Assembly (NCBI GenBank): GCA_964373495.1
Contig: CAYJUW010000003.1
Coordinates: forward strand, 1-35,632
Length of the DNA: 35,632 bases
Reading direction: 5' to 3'
Origin: JACQMJ01 sp964373495
Lineage (GTDB): Bacteria > Patescibacteriota > Minisyncoccia > Sungbacterales > SURF-37
This document shows positions 21,172-28,858 of the stretch, piece after piece. Position numbers and translations under genes: made by a program. Numbering within the stretch: the stretch's first letter is position 1; every line of letters starts with the position of its first letter. The notes under the pieces are model-generated. The model had not been told where the DNA came from. It searched no databases and worked only from the letters and a program-made list of their open reading frames with translations.

Positions 21172-22482
21172 GTGAAGCCCATACTACAAGGTATCCTTGT
21201 GTTCCTGGCACGAGCTACGCTCCGGCGCTACCGACCGATGATCGTTGGCATCACCGGGTCGGTTGGCAAGACCTCCACGAAGGAGGCGGTCTTTGCCGTG
21301 CTCTCGGCGAAGTACCGGGTCAGGCGCTCAGAGAAGAACTACAATACCGAAATCGGCGTTCCGCTCACCATCCTCGGCATTCCACACCACGGTCGCAATG
21401 TCTTCAAGTGGTTTTCCGCGTTGTTCCGCGTAGCATTCCGCGTCTTATTCCTCGTGGACGAGTATCCGGAGATACTCGTCCTGGAGATGGGTGCCGATCG
21501 TCCCGGCGACATCGCCTACCTCGTCAAGCTCGCCCCGCCGTTCGTCGGTGTGGTCACGGCCATCGGCGAGATTCCGGTGCACGTGGAGTTTTTCGCCGGG
21601 CCGAGGGAGCTCGCGCTCGAGAAATCAAAACTCATCGCCGCCCTGCCGCCGGAAGGGTATGCGGTGCTCAACCACGATGATGCCGCCATCCTGGAAATCA
21701 AAGGCCAGACACGAGCCCATGTTTTCTCGTATGGGTTTGAAGCCGATGCCATGATGAGAATCATGAATCATGAATCGCGAATCAGGGAACAAGACGGGAG
21801 GGTTGTTGGCGCCGGTACCGATGTTACCCTCGCGCACGGCGGCAAGATCATTGTGGCTCATCTCCAAAACTCATTTGGCAAGCCGCAGGCCTATGCCGCG
21901 GCCGCCGCGGCCGCGGTGGGGCTCGTCCTAAACATGAGCATGCCGGAAATTGCCGCTGCGCTTGGGCGCTACGAATCGCCGCCCGGCCGCCTGAAGCTCC
22001 TCCGCGGCAACAAAGGGGCGCTCATCCTCGACGACACCTATAACGCCTCGACGGCTTCCACCCGCGCCGGCCTGGAGGTCTTGCGCGAGTTTCCGGCTAC
22101 GCGCCGCATTGCCGTGCTCGGCGACATGCTCGAGCTCGGGAAGTACACCGAGGCCGCCCACCGCGCCGTGGGCGATGCGGTGGCCAAGGCGGCGGATCTT
22201 TTCATTGCGGTGGGGGAGCGGATGAAGTGTGCGCTCGACGAGGCCGCCCATGGCCGCATGGAAAACCGCCGCCAGCTCCCCGCGGCGGCATGCCTATGGT
22301 TTCGAGAAAGCCGCGCGGCCGGCCGGAAGCTTGATAATCTCCTCCGGCCAGGTGACGTGGTGCTCGTCAAGGGCTCGCAGAGCATGCGCATGGAGCGGGT
22401 GGTGGAGGAAATCATGGCCGAGCCGCAACGGGCTAAGGAACTATTGGTACGCCAAGATTTGGAATGGCTAGGTCGACCGTAA
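21172..22482 (+). CDS. murF: UDP-MurNAc-tripeptide--D-alanyl-D-alanine ligase (MurF) family
   Basis: MurF adds D-Ala-D-Ala to the UDP-MurNAc tripeptide using ATP. The protein lacks the usual N-terminal substrate domain of full-length MurF; its ATP loop GITGSVGKTST lies at residues 26-36, followed by NYNTEIGVPLTIL, a MurF/cyanophycin-synthetase-like feature. The central domain has VLEMGADRPGDI and the C-terminal domain LILDDTYNASTASTRAGLEVL. The 436 residues are short for MurF (about 450) for that reason. The start is GTG 21172. Residues about 194-207 (MRIMNHESRIREQ) are an iterated-word insertion. Confidence 0.88.
   Translation: MKPILQGILVFLARATLRRYRPMIVGITGSVGKTSTKEAVFAVLSAKYRVRRSEKNYNTEIGVPLTILGIPHHGRNVFKWFSALFRVAFRVLFLVDEYPEILVLEMGADRPGDIAYLVKLAPPFVGVVTAIGEIPVHVEFFAGPRELALEKSKLIAALPPEGYAVLNHDDAAILEIKGQTRAHVFSYGFEADAMMRIMNHESRIREQDGRVVGAGTDVTLAHGGKIIVAHLQNSFGKPQAYAAAAAAAVGLVLNMSMPEIAAALGRYESPPGRLKLLRGNKGALILDDTYNASTASTRAGLEVLREFPATRRIAVLGDMLELGKYTEAAHRAVGDAVAKAADLFIAVGERMKCALDEAAHGRMENRRQLPAAACLWFRESRAAGRKLDNLLRPGDVVLVKGSQSMRMERVVEEIMAEPQRAKELLVRQDLEWLGRP
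21752..21790 (+). repeat. In-frame iterated word inside murF
   Basis: ATGAGAATCATGAATCATG and AATCGCGAATCAGGG variants follow one another. They encode a polar, Arg/Glu-rich stretch in the central domain, away from the ATP loop. Confidence 0.65.
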
Positions 22483-22487
22483 TCTAA

Positions 22488-22525
22488 CATAAGGTTTACT
22501 GCCCGATCGGACAGTAAACCTTATG
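22488..22525. terminator. Hairpin after murF
   Basis: CATAAGGTTTACTG (22488-22501) pairs perfectly with CAGTAAACCTTATG (22512-22525), 10-nt loop. A short T-run (TTTTTG) follows four bases later. It ends the dcw cluster. Confidence 0.75.
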
Positions 22526-22575
22526 CGCATTTTTGTCGTTTGGTTTGAGAGCTTTTCCGTTCGAGGACTCTCTGT

Positions 22576-22636
22576 TATACTCTGGCCGTTGGCCCTATCG
22601 CCCCGCACTAAAATTGCTTCGCGATTTAGTACGGGG
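22576..22636 (+). promoter_or_regulatory. -10 box and leader hairpin of tRNA-Glu
   Basis: TATACT at 22576-22581 is a good -10 box with a weak -35 region. A stem of CCCCGCACTAAA with TTTAGTACGGGG (22601-22636) lies in the leader before the tRNA. Confidence 0.5.
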
Positions 22637-22684
22637 TAAATCGAGAGGCCTAGGACGTCAGATTCTTTCGGTCGCCTAAATTTT

Positions 22685-22756
22685 GCCCCGATCGTCTAGT
22701 GGTCAGGACGCCAGGTTCTCATCCTGGTAACCGGAGTTCGATTCTCCGTCGGGGCG
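22685..22756 (+). tRNA. tRNA-Glu(CUC)
   Basis: Acceptor GCCCCGA with TCGGGGC, anticodon stem CCAGG/CCTGG with loop TTCTCAT (anticodon CUC), T stem CGGAG/CTCCG with TTCGATT loop, discriminator G, no encoded CCA. The next gene's ATG begins one base after the tRNA. Confidence 0.95.
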
Positions 22757-22757
22757 T

Positions 22758-23351
22758 ATGGATACCGAAATCGAAGCGAAGTTTTTAGGTATTGATCCGA
22801 AGGCATTGCGCGAGAAGCTCCGCGCCGAGGGCGCGGAGCCCATCCACTCGGAGCGCTTCATGCGGCGGAAGAATTTTGATTACCTCGATAAGCGTCTGGA
22901 AAAGGTTGGCGGCTGGGTACGGGTGCGCGATGAGGTAGATCGGAAAACGCTAAGTTACAAACAGGTGAACGACCGGACGCTTCATGGCACCCAGGAGGTC
23001 ACCGTTACGGTACTCGACTTCGAGTACACATACCGTTTCCTCATGGCGATTGGCCTAGTCGAGAAAGCCGTACAAGAGACCAGGCGGGAAAAGTGGATAC
23101 TCGGCAGTGTAGAGGTGACCATTGATACCTGGCCGTGGATCCCGACGTTCGTGGAGGTTGAGGGCGCAAGCGAAGCAGAGGTGCGGGATGCGGCCGAGAA
23201 GCTCGGCTTCGATTGGAGCTCAGCCCTCCACGGGAGCGTTGAGATTGCCTACCAGCGGTATTTCGATGTAACCGAGGAGGAAATTTATAATTGTCCCCGC
23301 GTGATTTTTGGTCCAGTTCCCGAGCGGTTTGAATCCAGGCGGCGGCGGTAA
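22758..23351 (+). CDS. CYTH-domain protein (class IV adenylate cyclase/thiamine triphosphatase-like)
   Basis: The 197-residue protein starts with the CYTH signature ExExK (E4, E6, K8 in TEIEAKF) and keeps the alternating charged strands of the triphosphate tunnel fold (GGWVRVRDEVDRKTLSYKQ, WILGSVEVTIDTWPWIPTFVEVEG). Members act on triphosphate-containing substrates: ATP to cAMP, thiamine triphosphate or inorganic triphosphate. Which one cannot be told here. Its ATG lies one base after tRNA-Glu, so tRNA 3' processing would release a practically leaderless mRNA. The glycosylase gene follows closely. Confidence 0.85.
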   Translation: MDTEIEAKFLGIDPKALREKLRAEGAEPIHSERFMRRKNFDYLDKRLEKVGGWVRVRDEVDRKTLSYKQVNDRTLHGTQEVTVTVLDFEYTYRFLMAIGLVEKAVQETRREKWILGSVEVTIDTWPWIPTFVEVEGASEAEVRDAAEKLGFDWSSALHGSVEIAYQRYFDVTEEEIYNCPRVIFGPVPERFESRRRR

Positions 23352-23357
23352 ACGACC

Positions 23358-23885
23358 ATGCGGCGGGTACTCGCTCAGTGTTTTTTCAACCGCCCCACCC
23401 TCCGTGTGGCTCGCGAGCTCGTTGGTAAGTATCTCGTGCGGAGGACTGGAAAACGCGTAATCGCTAGGATGATCACCGAGGTCGAGGCCTATCACGGCTT
23501 CCACGATCGCGCCTCGCACGCCAGCCGCGGCATGACACCCCGCAACCGCGTGATGTTCGGGAAGCCCGGATACTGGTATGTGTATTTCACCTATGGCATG
23601 CACTGGATGTTGAACATTGTGACTGAACGCGAAGGGTATCCGGCCGCAGTTCTCATCCGCGGGGTCCAAGGCGTTTCCGGTCCTGGCCGGGTGACGAAGT
23701 TCTTTAGGGTCGGCAAGGGTCTTAATGGGAAACCGGCCGCGCGCAAGACCGGTCTTTGGATTGAGGACCGGGGTAGGCGCGTTCCGCCGCGGATGATCCG
23801 GCGCGCCCCCAGAATCGGCGTCGAGTACGCCGGCCCGTGGAAATCGAAATTATGGAGGTTTTTTCTCTCTCCGCCAACCGCCTGA
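23358..23885 (+). CDS. DNA-3-methyladenine glycosylase (AAG/MPG family)
   Basis: The 175-residue protein matches the AAG/MPG family that removes alkylated purines from DNA. Landmarks are the start ARELVGKYLVR, then ITEVEAYHGFHDRASHASRGMTPRNRVMFG with the catalytic Glu in TEVEAY, and YVYFTYGMHWMLNIVTE. The region near 115-150 carries GPGRVTKFFRVGKGLNGKP, as in homologues. It is 6 nt after the CYTH gene stop, so the two are probably co-transcribed. It is slightly shorter than typical members (190-210). Confidence 0.9.
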   Translation: MRRVLAQCFFNRPTLRVARELVGKYLVRRTGKRVIARMITEVEAYHGFHDRASHASRGMTPRNRVMFGKPGYWYVYFTYGMHWMLNIVTEREGYPAAVLIRGVQGVSGPGRVTKFFRVGKGLNGKPAARKTGLWIEDRGRRVPPRMIRRAPRIGVEYAGPWKSKLWRFFLSPPTA

Positions 23886-24319
23886 ATAGGCCAAAGCAGT
23901 TCTGTTTGCTCGCGCTCGCCCTTGGGCTCTGGGCGTTTTTCGTCTATGTGCGATGGTTCGCCACGCGGGCGGAACTCCTCTTTATCAGCGCGACGGAGAT
24001 TGATCTCTTGGCCCATGTGGCCGGCGGAGTATTCCTCGCCGGCGTATTCGAGTGGTGGGGGCGGCGGCCGAAGCTGGCTATACTCCTCGTGCTCGTTGCC
24101 GGTATTGCCGCCGGTTGGGAACTCATCGAGCTATTCTTTGACCCGGCCATGCAGTTCTTCTACGCCAATGCCTATGACCTCTGGCTGCTCGATTCCATCG
24201 GCGATGTGTGGGGGGCCTTTCTCGGGAGCTACGGGTATTGGGTGTTCCTCCGCAACCGCAGATCAACGCTGATAGCTACGCAGATTCACGCAGATCACCA
24301 TACGCGCAATCCGCGTTGA
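23852..24319 (+). CDS. Small integral membrane protein, VanZ/DUF2238-like
   Basis: The 155-residue protein has four likely membrane segments (about 16-34, 47-64, 71-88 and 112-131). The motif DLLAHVAGGVFLAG and the later WELIELFFDP...DSIGDVWGAFLG recall VanZ- or DUF2238-type membrane proteins, whose role is unclear. The start may be ATG 23837 or 23852; either overlaps the glycosylase gene, implying one operon. The last 20 residues (RSTLIATQIHADHHTRNPR) are encoded by a family B repeat and are probably an acquired tail. Confidence 0.6.
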   Translation: MEVFSLSANRLNRPKQFCLLALALGLWAFFVYVRWFATRAELLFISATEIDLLAHVAGGVFLAGVFEWWGRRPKLAILLVLVAGIAAGWELIELFFDPAMQFFYANAYDLWLLDSIGDVWGAFLGSYGYWVFLRNRRSTLIATQIHADHHTRNPR

Positions 24320-24346
24320 TCAGCGTTTTATCTGCGCCTATCCGCG
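24262..24346. repeat. Intergenic repeat family B, copy 3
   Basis: GATCAACGCTGATAGC, ACGCAGATTCACGCAGATCA and GTTGATCAGCGTTTTATCTG words in both orientations. It supplies the end of the membrane-protein gene and fills the gap to the convergent trpS stop. Confidence 0.75.
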
Positions 24347-25348
24347 CTAGGGGAGGAAGCCGATTTTCTCTTTGACTTCGGCCAGGGTCTGATTGGCAAT
24401 GGCCGCGGCGTTTTGGCTGCCTTGGCGAAGAATAGCCACGACCGTTTTTTCGTCCTTCTTGAGGTCGGCAAATTTTTCCTGCAGCGGCCGAAGCCCTTCC
24501 ACCACGGCCTCGGCAAGATCGGCCTTGAATGGCTCGTAGCCCTGGCTGGCGTAGGTCGCTTCGAGTTCCCGTACCGGCTTTCCGGAAAATTCGGAGAAAA
24601 TCACGAGCAGGTTCGAAACGGCCGGCTTTTGCTCCGGGTCGTATGTAATTTCCGTGCCTGAATCGGTCACCGCCGCTTTGATTTTATTGCGGATGGCATC
24701 CGGGGGATCAGTGAGCAGGATGTAGCCGCGGTCGCTCTCGCCTGATTTCGACATTTTTTTTGTAGGATCATCGAGGGACATGATGCGTGCGCTTTCTTTC
24801 TGGAGCATGGCCTCGGGCACGGTGAAGGTCTTGCCGTAGCGGTTATTGAAGCGCTCGGCAATGGAGCGGGCGAGCTCCACGTGTTGAACCTGGTCCTCGC
24901 CCACCGGCACCAGATTGGTCTGGTAGAGGAGGATGTCGGCGGCCATGAGCACGGGGTAGTTCAAGAGGCCGGCCATGACGCCCTGCTTGGCGCCGATATC
25001 GCGGCTCTTCTCCTTGAATTGGGTCATCCGCTCAAGCTCGCCCAATGGCGTCATGGTGCCCAAAATCCAGGCAAGCTCGGCATGCGCCGGCACGTGCGAC
25101 TGCACCATGAAGGTAACCCGCTTCGGGTCCAGGCCGGCCGCAAGGTAGATCATGGCCGCCTCGAGCGCGTACTGCCGGAGCTTTTCCGGCTCATGCGGCG
25201 TGGTGATGGCGTGCTCGTCCATGATGCCGAAAACAACCTCGTGGCCATCCTGGAGTTTCACCCACTGTTTGATGGCCCCCAAGTAATTTCCGATATGGAG
25301 ATCACCCGAGGGCCGGATGCCGGAGAAGATGCGTTTGTTGGCGGCCAT
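24347..25348 (-). CDS. trpS: Tryptophan--tRNA ligase
   Basis: The 333-residue class I synthetase charges tRNA-Trp. The HIGH-type motif is HIGN at residues 18-21 (SGDLHIGNYLG) and the KMSKS loop at 198-202. The dimer-core pattern GLLNYPVLMAADILLYQ and VPVGEDQVQHVELAR are characteristic of bacterial TrpS. The frame extends upstream to 25402, but ATG 25348 matches the family N-terminus. It is divergent from the small membrane protein at 25405; the 56-nt gap has TATACT-type -10 candidates. Confidence 0.96.
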   Translation of the reverse strand: MAANKRIFSGIRPSGDLHIGNYLGAIKQWVKLQDGHEVVFGIMDEHAITTPHEPEKLRQYALEAAMIYLAAGLDPKRVTFMVQSHVPAHAELAWILGTMTPLGELERMTQFKEKSRDIGAKQGVMAGLLNYPVLMAADILLYQTNLVPVGEDQVQHVELARSIAERFNNRYGKTFTVPEAMLQKESARIMSLDDPTKKMSKSGESDRGYILLTDPPDAIRNKIKAAVTDSGTEITYDPEQKPAVSNLLVIFSEFSGKPVRELEATYASQGYEPFKADLAEAVVEGLRPLQEKFADLKKDEKTVVAILRQGSQNAAAIANQTLAEVKEKIGFLP

Positions 25349-25404
25349 AGCGTTTGCTATACTATATCCGCGTTGAGAATCGCCAGCGGGGAGGTGGGGC
25401 AAGT

Positions 25405-25740
25405 ATGGAGGTCTGGCGGATTGTTCTTATCGTGGTGTTTGGCTGGCTTTTGTGCGGAGCTCTTTCCATCGTTATTCCCCAGTGTTCAAGCCGTCTGCGT
25501 AAAAAGCTCATTCGCGTGAGCCAGCGGGACATCGAGTGGGCTACCGATCGCTATGCACGCCTCCGGGACTACTCGCGGCTGCAGGCGCGTCACCTCATCG
25601 GTGTGGATCGGATGAGCGACAGCGATCACCTGTACCGCATCTACGCCATGCTGTTGATCTCCGGGCTCTCGGCGTATGTGATTTTGTGGACTATTCACCG
25701 AAAGCCGTTACCCGAGAGATCTCCCTCCGGCAAGCCATAA
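25405..25740 (+). CDS. Small two-segment membrane protein
   Basis: The 111-residue protein has two hydrophobic segments (about 3-25, VWRIVLIVVFGWLLCGALSIVI, and 81-98, IYAMLLISGLSAYVILWTI) separated by a basic helical region. No family is recognised. ATG 25405 is chosen over an upstream start at 25354 because GGGGAGG lies just before it. Divergent from trpS; convergent with RNase J, whose stop is 21 nt away. Confidence 0.55.
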   Translation: MEVWRIVLIVVFGWLLCGALSIVIPQCSSRLRKKLIRVSQRDIEWATDRYARLRDYSRLQARHLIGVDRMSDSDHLYRIYAMLLISGLSAYVILWTIHRKPLPERSPSGKP

Positions 25741-25760
25741 TGCGCTTGGCCGGATTTTCA

Positions 25761-27509
25761 TTATACCGCAATAACAACGGGGAGAACCATAGGGCGTCGC
25801 TCTGTTTTCGTGAACAAGTACTGCCCGATGCGGTCGCGAAGGTTGTCGCGGATGTATTGCGGGTTCAGCGTTTCCTCGCCGGTCGCGCTCTTCTCGATGA
25901 CCTCGCGGATTTTCTCGCGCACATCGGCCAGGAGTTCCTGGTTCTCCCGGAGGTAGACGAAGCCCCGCGAGATGATATCCGGCGAGCCGCGGAGCTTTCC
26001 CGACTGGCTGTCAATGACGGCGATGATGACGAACATGCCGTCCGAGGCCAGCGCCTCCCGGTCCCTCAGCACTACCTCGCCGATGTCGCCCACCCCGAGG
26101 CCGTCTACGAAAATATAGTTTGCCGGCACCCGCTCCTCGGTGAGGCGGCAGGAGCCGTCGCGGCATTCGATGATCTGGCCGTTGTCGGGGATGATGACCC
26201 GTTTGGGATCGAACCCGCCCTCCACCGCGGCCTTGGCGTGCATTTTCAGAAACGAGTGGTTGCCCTCGATGGGGATCAAATGGCGCGGCCGGACCCATTG
26301 CACCATCTGCTTCAGATCCTCGCGCTTGGCGTGCCCGCCGGCATGGATGTCGAGCATGCGGTAGTTGATGACCTCGGCCCCTTCGCGGTAGAGCTTGTCG
26401 GTCAGGCGCTGGACGGTGCGCTCGTTGCCGGGGATGACCGAGGAGGAGAAGACCACGGTGTCGCCCGGCTCAATGGAGAGGATGCGGTGCTCGCGGTTGG
26501 CCAGGCGCATGAGCACCGCCCGGCCCTCGCCCTGGGCGCCGGTGGCCAGGATTATGATGCGCTCCGGCGGGTAGCGCTTCACCTCTTCGAGCGGAACGAT
26601 GGTCTTTGGATTGAAGTGCATATAGCCCAAATGCTTGGCAATCTCGATGTTTATTTTCATCGAGCGGCCGTCGATGGCCACCTTCTTCTTATATTTTTCG
26701 GCCAGCTGAATGATCTGGTCCAGGCGGCCGAGCAGCGAGGCGAAGGTGCCGATGATCAGGCGCCCCTTGGCGTCCTTAATGACCTCCTCGAGCTCGACCT
26801 TGATGTCGGACTCCGAGAACTGGTGGCCGGCCTCGCGGGCGTTGGTGGAGTCGGACATGAGGGCGAGCACATTTTTCTTGCCGAGGGCCTTGATCTTCTC
26901 GACCTCGGTGCGCCCGGCGATGTCGGACTTCAGGTCAATCTTGAAGTCGCCGGTGTGGACGATGATGCCGAGCGGCGTCGTTACGATGACGCCGACCGAG
27001 CCGGGGACGTTGTGCGAGACGCCGAAGAACTCGATCCTGAAGGCGCCGAGCGTGAGTGTGGTATCGTTCTTCACCACGTGGAGGTCGAGCTTTGTGCCGT
27101 AGTGCTTGTAGTCCTCCTGGCGCTTTTGGATGATGGCGCAGGTGATGTCCGTGGCGAAGAGGGGGATCTTCTCCCCGAGCTGGGGTATCACGTGGGGGAT
27201 GGCCCCGATGTGGTCGTAGTGGGCGTGGGTGATGATGATACCGCGAATGTTTTTCTTTTTCGGCAGGAGGTAGGCGGTGTTGGGGATGATGTAGTCAATG
27301 CCCGGCATGTCCTCCTCCGGGAACTGCAGGCCCATGTCAATGACGATAATGTCGTCCCCGTATTCGAGGATGGTCATGTTCCGCCCCACCTCCTCGCAGC
27401 CGCCGATGGGGATGATGCGGAGGACGGGGCCGCGCGAATTCATGGAACGGAACACCAGCGGCAGGTCCTGGGCCCGCCGCCGCGCTTCAGTGCGTTGGTA
27501 GCTCTTCAT
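25761..27509 (-). CDS. rnj: Ribonuclease J
   Basis: A metallo-beta-lactamase/beta-CASP ribonuclease with 5'-3' exo- and endonuclease activity in mRNA and rRNA processing. The zinc motif HxHxDH is at 95-100 (THAHYDHIGAIPH); further marks are HTGDFKID, SDSTNA and the beta-CASP region with FSSSVIPGNE and HAGGHAKREDL. At 582 residues it is near the usual 550-600. The ATG at 27509 with GGAG five bases upstream is preferred to the longer start at 27545. The frame opposite it (25536-27614) is a GC-rich antisense artefact. Confidence 0.96.
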   Translation of the reverse strand: MKSYQRTEARRRAQDLPLVFRSMNSRGPVLRIIPIGGCEEVGRNMTILEYGDDIIVIDMGLQFPEEDMPGIDYIIPNTAYLLPKKKNIRGIIITHAHYDHIGAIPHVIPQLGEKIPLFATDITCAIIQKRQEDYKHYGTKLDLHVVKNDTTLTLGAFRIEFFGVSHNVPGSVGVIVTTPLGIIVHTGDFKIDLKSDIAGRTEVEKIKALGKKNVLALMSDSTNAREAGHQFSESDIKVELEEVIKDAKGRLIIGTFASLLGRLDQIIQLAEKYKKKVAIDGRSMKINIEIAKHLGYMHFNPKTIVPLEEVKRYPPERIIILATGAQGEGRAVLMRLANREHRILSIEPGDTVVFSSSVIPGNERTVQRLTDKLYREGAEVINYRMLDIHAGGHAKREDLKQMVQWVRPRHLIPIEGNHSFLKMHAKAAVEGGFDPKRVIIPDNGQIIECRDGSCRLTEERVPANYIFVDGLGVGDIGEVVLRDREALASDGMFVIIAVIDSQSGKLRGSPDIISRGFVYLRENQELLADVREKIREVIEKSATGEETLNPQYIRDNLRDRIGQYLFTKTERRPMVLPVVIAV

Positions 27510-27631
27510 ATGTTCTCCGTGAAACGGAATCAGCCCGAACGGCACGCGAACCGGTTCGCGTGCGTTCCGGCGGTGATTCGAATAGCGCTATGCGCCGTTA
27601 CGGATAATGGGTAGAGAAAATAATGCGACAG

Positions 27632-27713
27632 TGCCGGAGGAGGGATTCGAACCCTCATATCTTTCGATACACGGCTCTGAACCGTGCGCGTCTTCCAGTT
27701 TCGCCACTCCGGC
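27632..27713 (-). tRNA. tRNA-Leu(CAG)
   Basis: Reading the minus strand: acceptor GCCGGAG with CTCCGGC, anticodon stem CACGG/CCGTG with loop TTCAGAG (anticodon CAG), a variable stem TATC/GATA, T arm GAGGG/CCCTC, discriminator A. CCA is not encoded. Confidence 0.93.
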
Positions 27714-27723
27714 GCAGGCATAG

Positions 27724-27750
27724 GCGGGCAGGCATTCCAGCCTGCCCCGC
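27724..27750. repeat. GGCAGGC-type palindrome after tRNA-Leu
   Basis: GCGGGCAGGC and GCCTGCCCCGC flank a 6-nt centre. Same word family as the palindrome at 10244 and the arms around the nested tRNA-Thr. Confidence 0.6.
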
Positions 27751-27885
27751 ATTCAAACTTGTTTATAGTGCGGGGTTCCGCCACCTGCCCATACGCGAGA
27801 ATTGCCGACGCTGCCGCCGCGCCGCACCCGTTATTGCGAGAGATTTGTAATGCATCCACTATACTACCCCCGGTAGCACCGGTCA

Positions 27886-27956
27886 ACCCCGTTAGAGGTA
27901 ATCCGCCGCAGGCGGATGCCGCCCGGCCAACCGGCCGGGCGAACCTCTCGCGGGGT
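27886..27956. repeat. Inverted repeat with CCCGTTAGA arms, copy 2
   Basis: ACCCCGTTAGAGGT (27886-27899) and ACCTCTCGCGGGGT (27943-27956) pair with two mismatches. Inside lie two smaller stems, CCGCC/GGCGG and GCCCGGCC/GGCCGGGC. Located just after the PGI stop. Confidence 0.7.
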
Positions 27957-27962
27957 CAAGGG

Positions 27963-28787
27963 TCAGAGAATGCGGTAGCAGTGCTCAATAGTCAGGATAT
28001 CACGGAATTTTTCTGGTTCGTTCAAGAACTGCAAGTGCTCAAGATGCTGGACCAGGGCATAGAGCGGCTGGGAGCGGAGGAGCCCGAGCTCCGGCACCTC
28101 GGCCGGCCTGAGTTTCACGAGATCCGGCACACTCGTGTAGTGCGGATTTCGCTCAAACTCGATCGTCTCCGGCGTTGGGCCTTCCACGGCCCAGTACCCG
28201 CCGCCGCGGAGCGTCCGGTACGGTTCGTAGTCGTAGACGAACGCATCGCTGATCCAGTTGGCCATGACCAGCGGCTCGGCAAAGGCATTCACCGAGATAT
28301 GCCCGAACCCCGGCAGCATGACGGCCTTTTCCCCGGGGCCGGCCTCGATGACATAGATTTCCTCGATGACGGCAGGATCGTTTCGGTTGGGTCGCTGTAG
28401 CAACCAATAGGCGCGTCCGGCAATCACCTCAAACACTTCGGGATACGTGAATCGTGTATCGGGCTTCAGGGGGTGGTAGTGCCCGGCGGTGCGGAAGAAC
28501 TCGCGCCGCTCTCCGGCAAAATGCCCCGGCGGGATGACGGTGATGTCGTAGCGGAGGCGGCTGGCGCGGATGCGCTCCTCGTCGTCCGAGCGCGCCGCTT
28601 CCCGGTAGACGGTATAGATGGTTTCCTGATCGGCATGCGCTCCCGGCTCGCGGATGTACTCGCGCATTTCTTCCGCGCTCCGGGCGCTGGTCGTGCCCAC
28701 GGCAACGCCCGCCGGCCAGTGGATGGCGTTGGCCGCCGGATCAAAGGCGATGGGCAGACCGGATTGGCGTTCCAGGGATATGAGCAT
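27963..28787 (-). CDS. Glucose-6-phosphate isomerase, cupin (archaeal) type
   Basis: Interconverts glucose-6-phosphate and fructose-6-phosphate. The 274-residue protein belongs to the metal-dependent cupin PGIs first known from archaea (PF06560), not the common bacterial PGI fold. The cupin motif GHYHP...YPEVFEVIAG gives likely metal ligands H103, H105 and E117; the second motif (PGFGHISVN) adds H163. It has extra N- and C-terminal parts beyond the core of about 190 residues. With the aldolase and transketolase it belongs to central sugar metabolism. A TATAGT-like box for the opposite direction lies near 27857. Confidence 0.88.
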   Translation of the reverse strand: MLISLERQSGLPIAFDPAANAIHWPAGVAVGTTSARSAEEMREYIREPGAHADQETIYTVYREAARSDDEERIRASRLRYDITVIPPGHFAGERREFFRTAGHYHPLKPDTRFTYPEVFEVIAGRAYWLLQRPNRNDPAVIEEIYVIEAGPGEKAVMLPGFGHISVNAFAEPLVMANWISDAFVYDYEPYRTLRGGGYWAVEGPTPETIEFERNPHYTSVPDLVKLRPAEVPELGLLRSQPLYALVQHLEHLQFLNEPEKFRDILTIEHCYRIL

Positions 28788-28791
28788 GACG

Positions 28792-28851
28792 AACTGCGAA
28801 TCGCAAAGCGCAAAGCGTTCACGAACGATTTGCGATTAGCGATTTGCGCTG
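28792..28851. repeat. Word-iterated inverted spacer PGI-binding protein
   Basis: GCGAATCGCAAAGCGCAAAG on the left and CGATTTGCGATTAGCGATTTG on the right form an imperfect hairpin in the spacer between the two minus-strand genes. Confidence 0.7.
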
Positions 28852-28858
28852 GGCCGGT

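Noticed and set aside
25536..27614. A 692-codon open frame on the plus strand opposite RNase J
   Set aside because: It mirrors the codon bias of a GC-rich gene on the other strand, has an Asp/Val/Gly-biased composition and no ribosome site. RNase J on the minus strand has all catalytic motifs.
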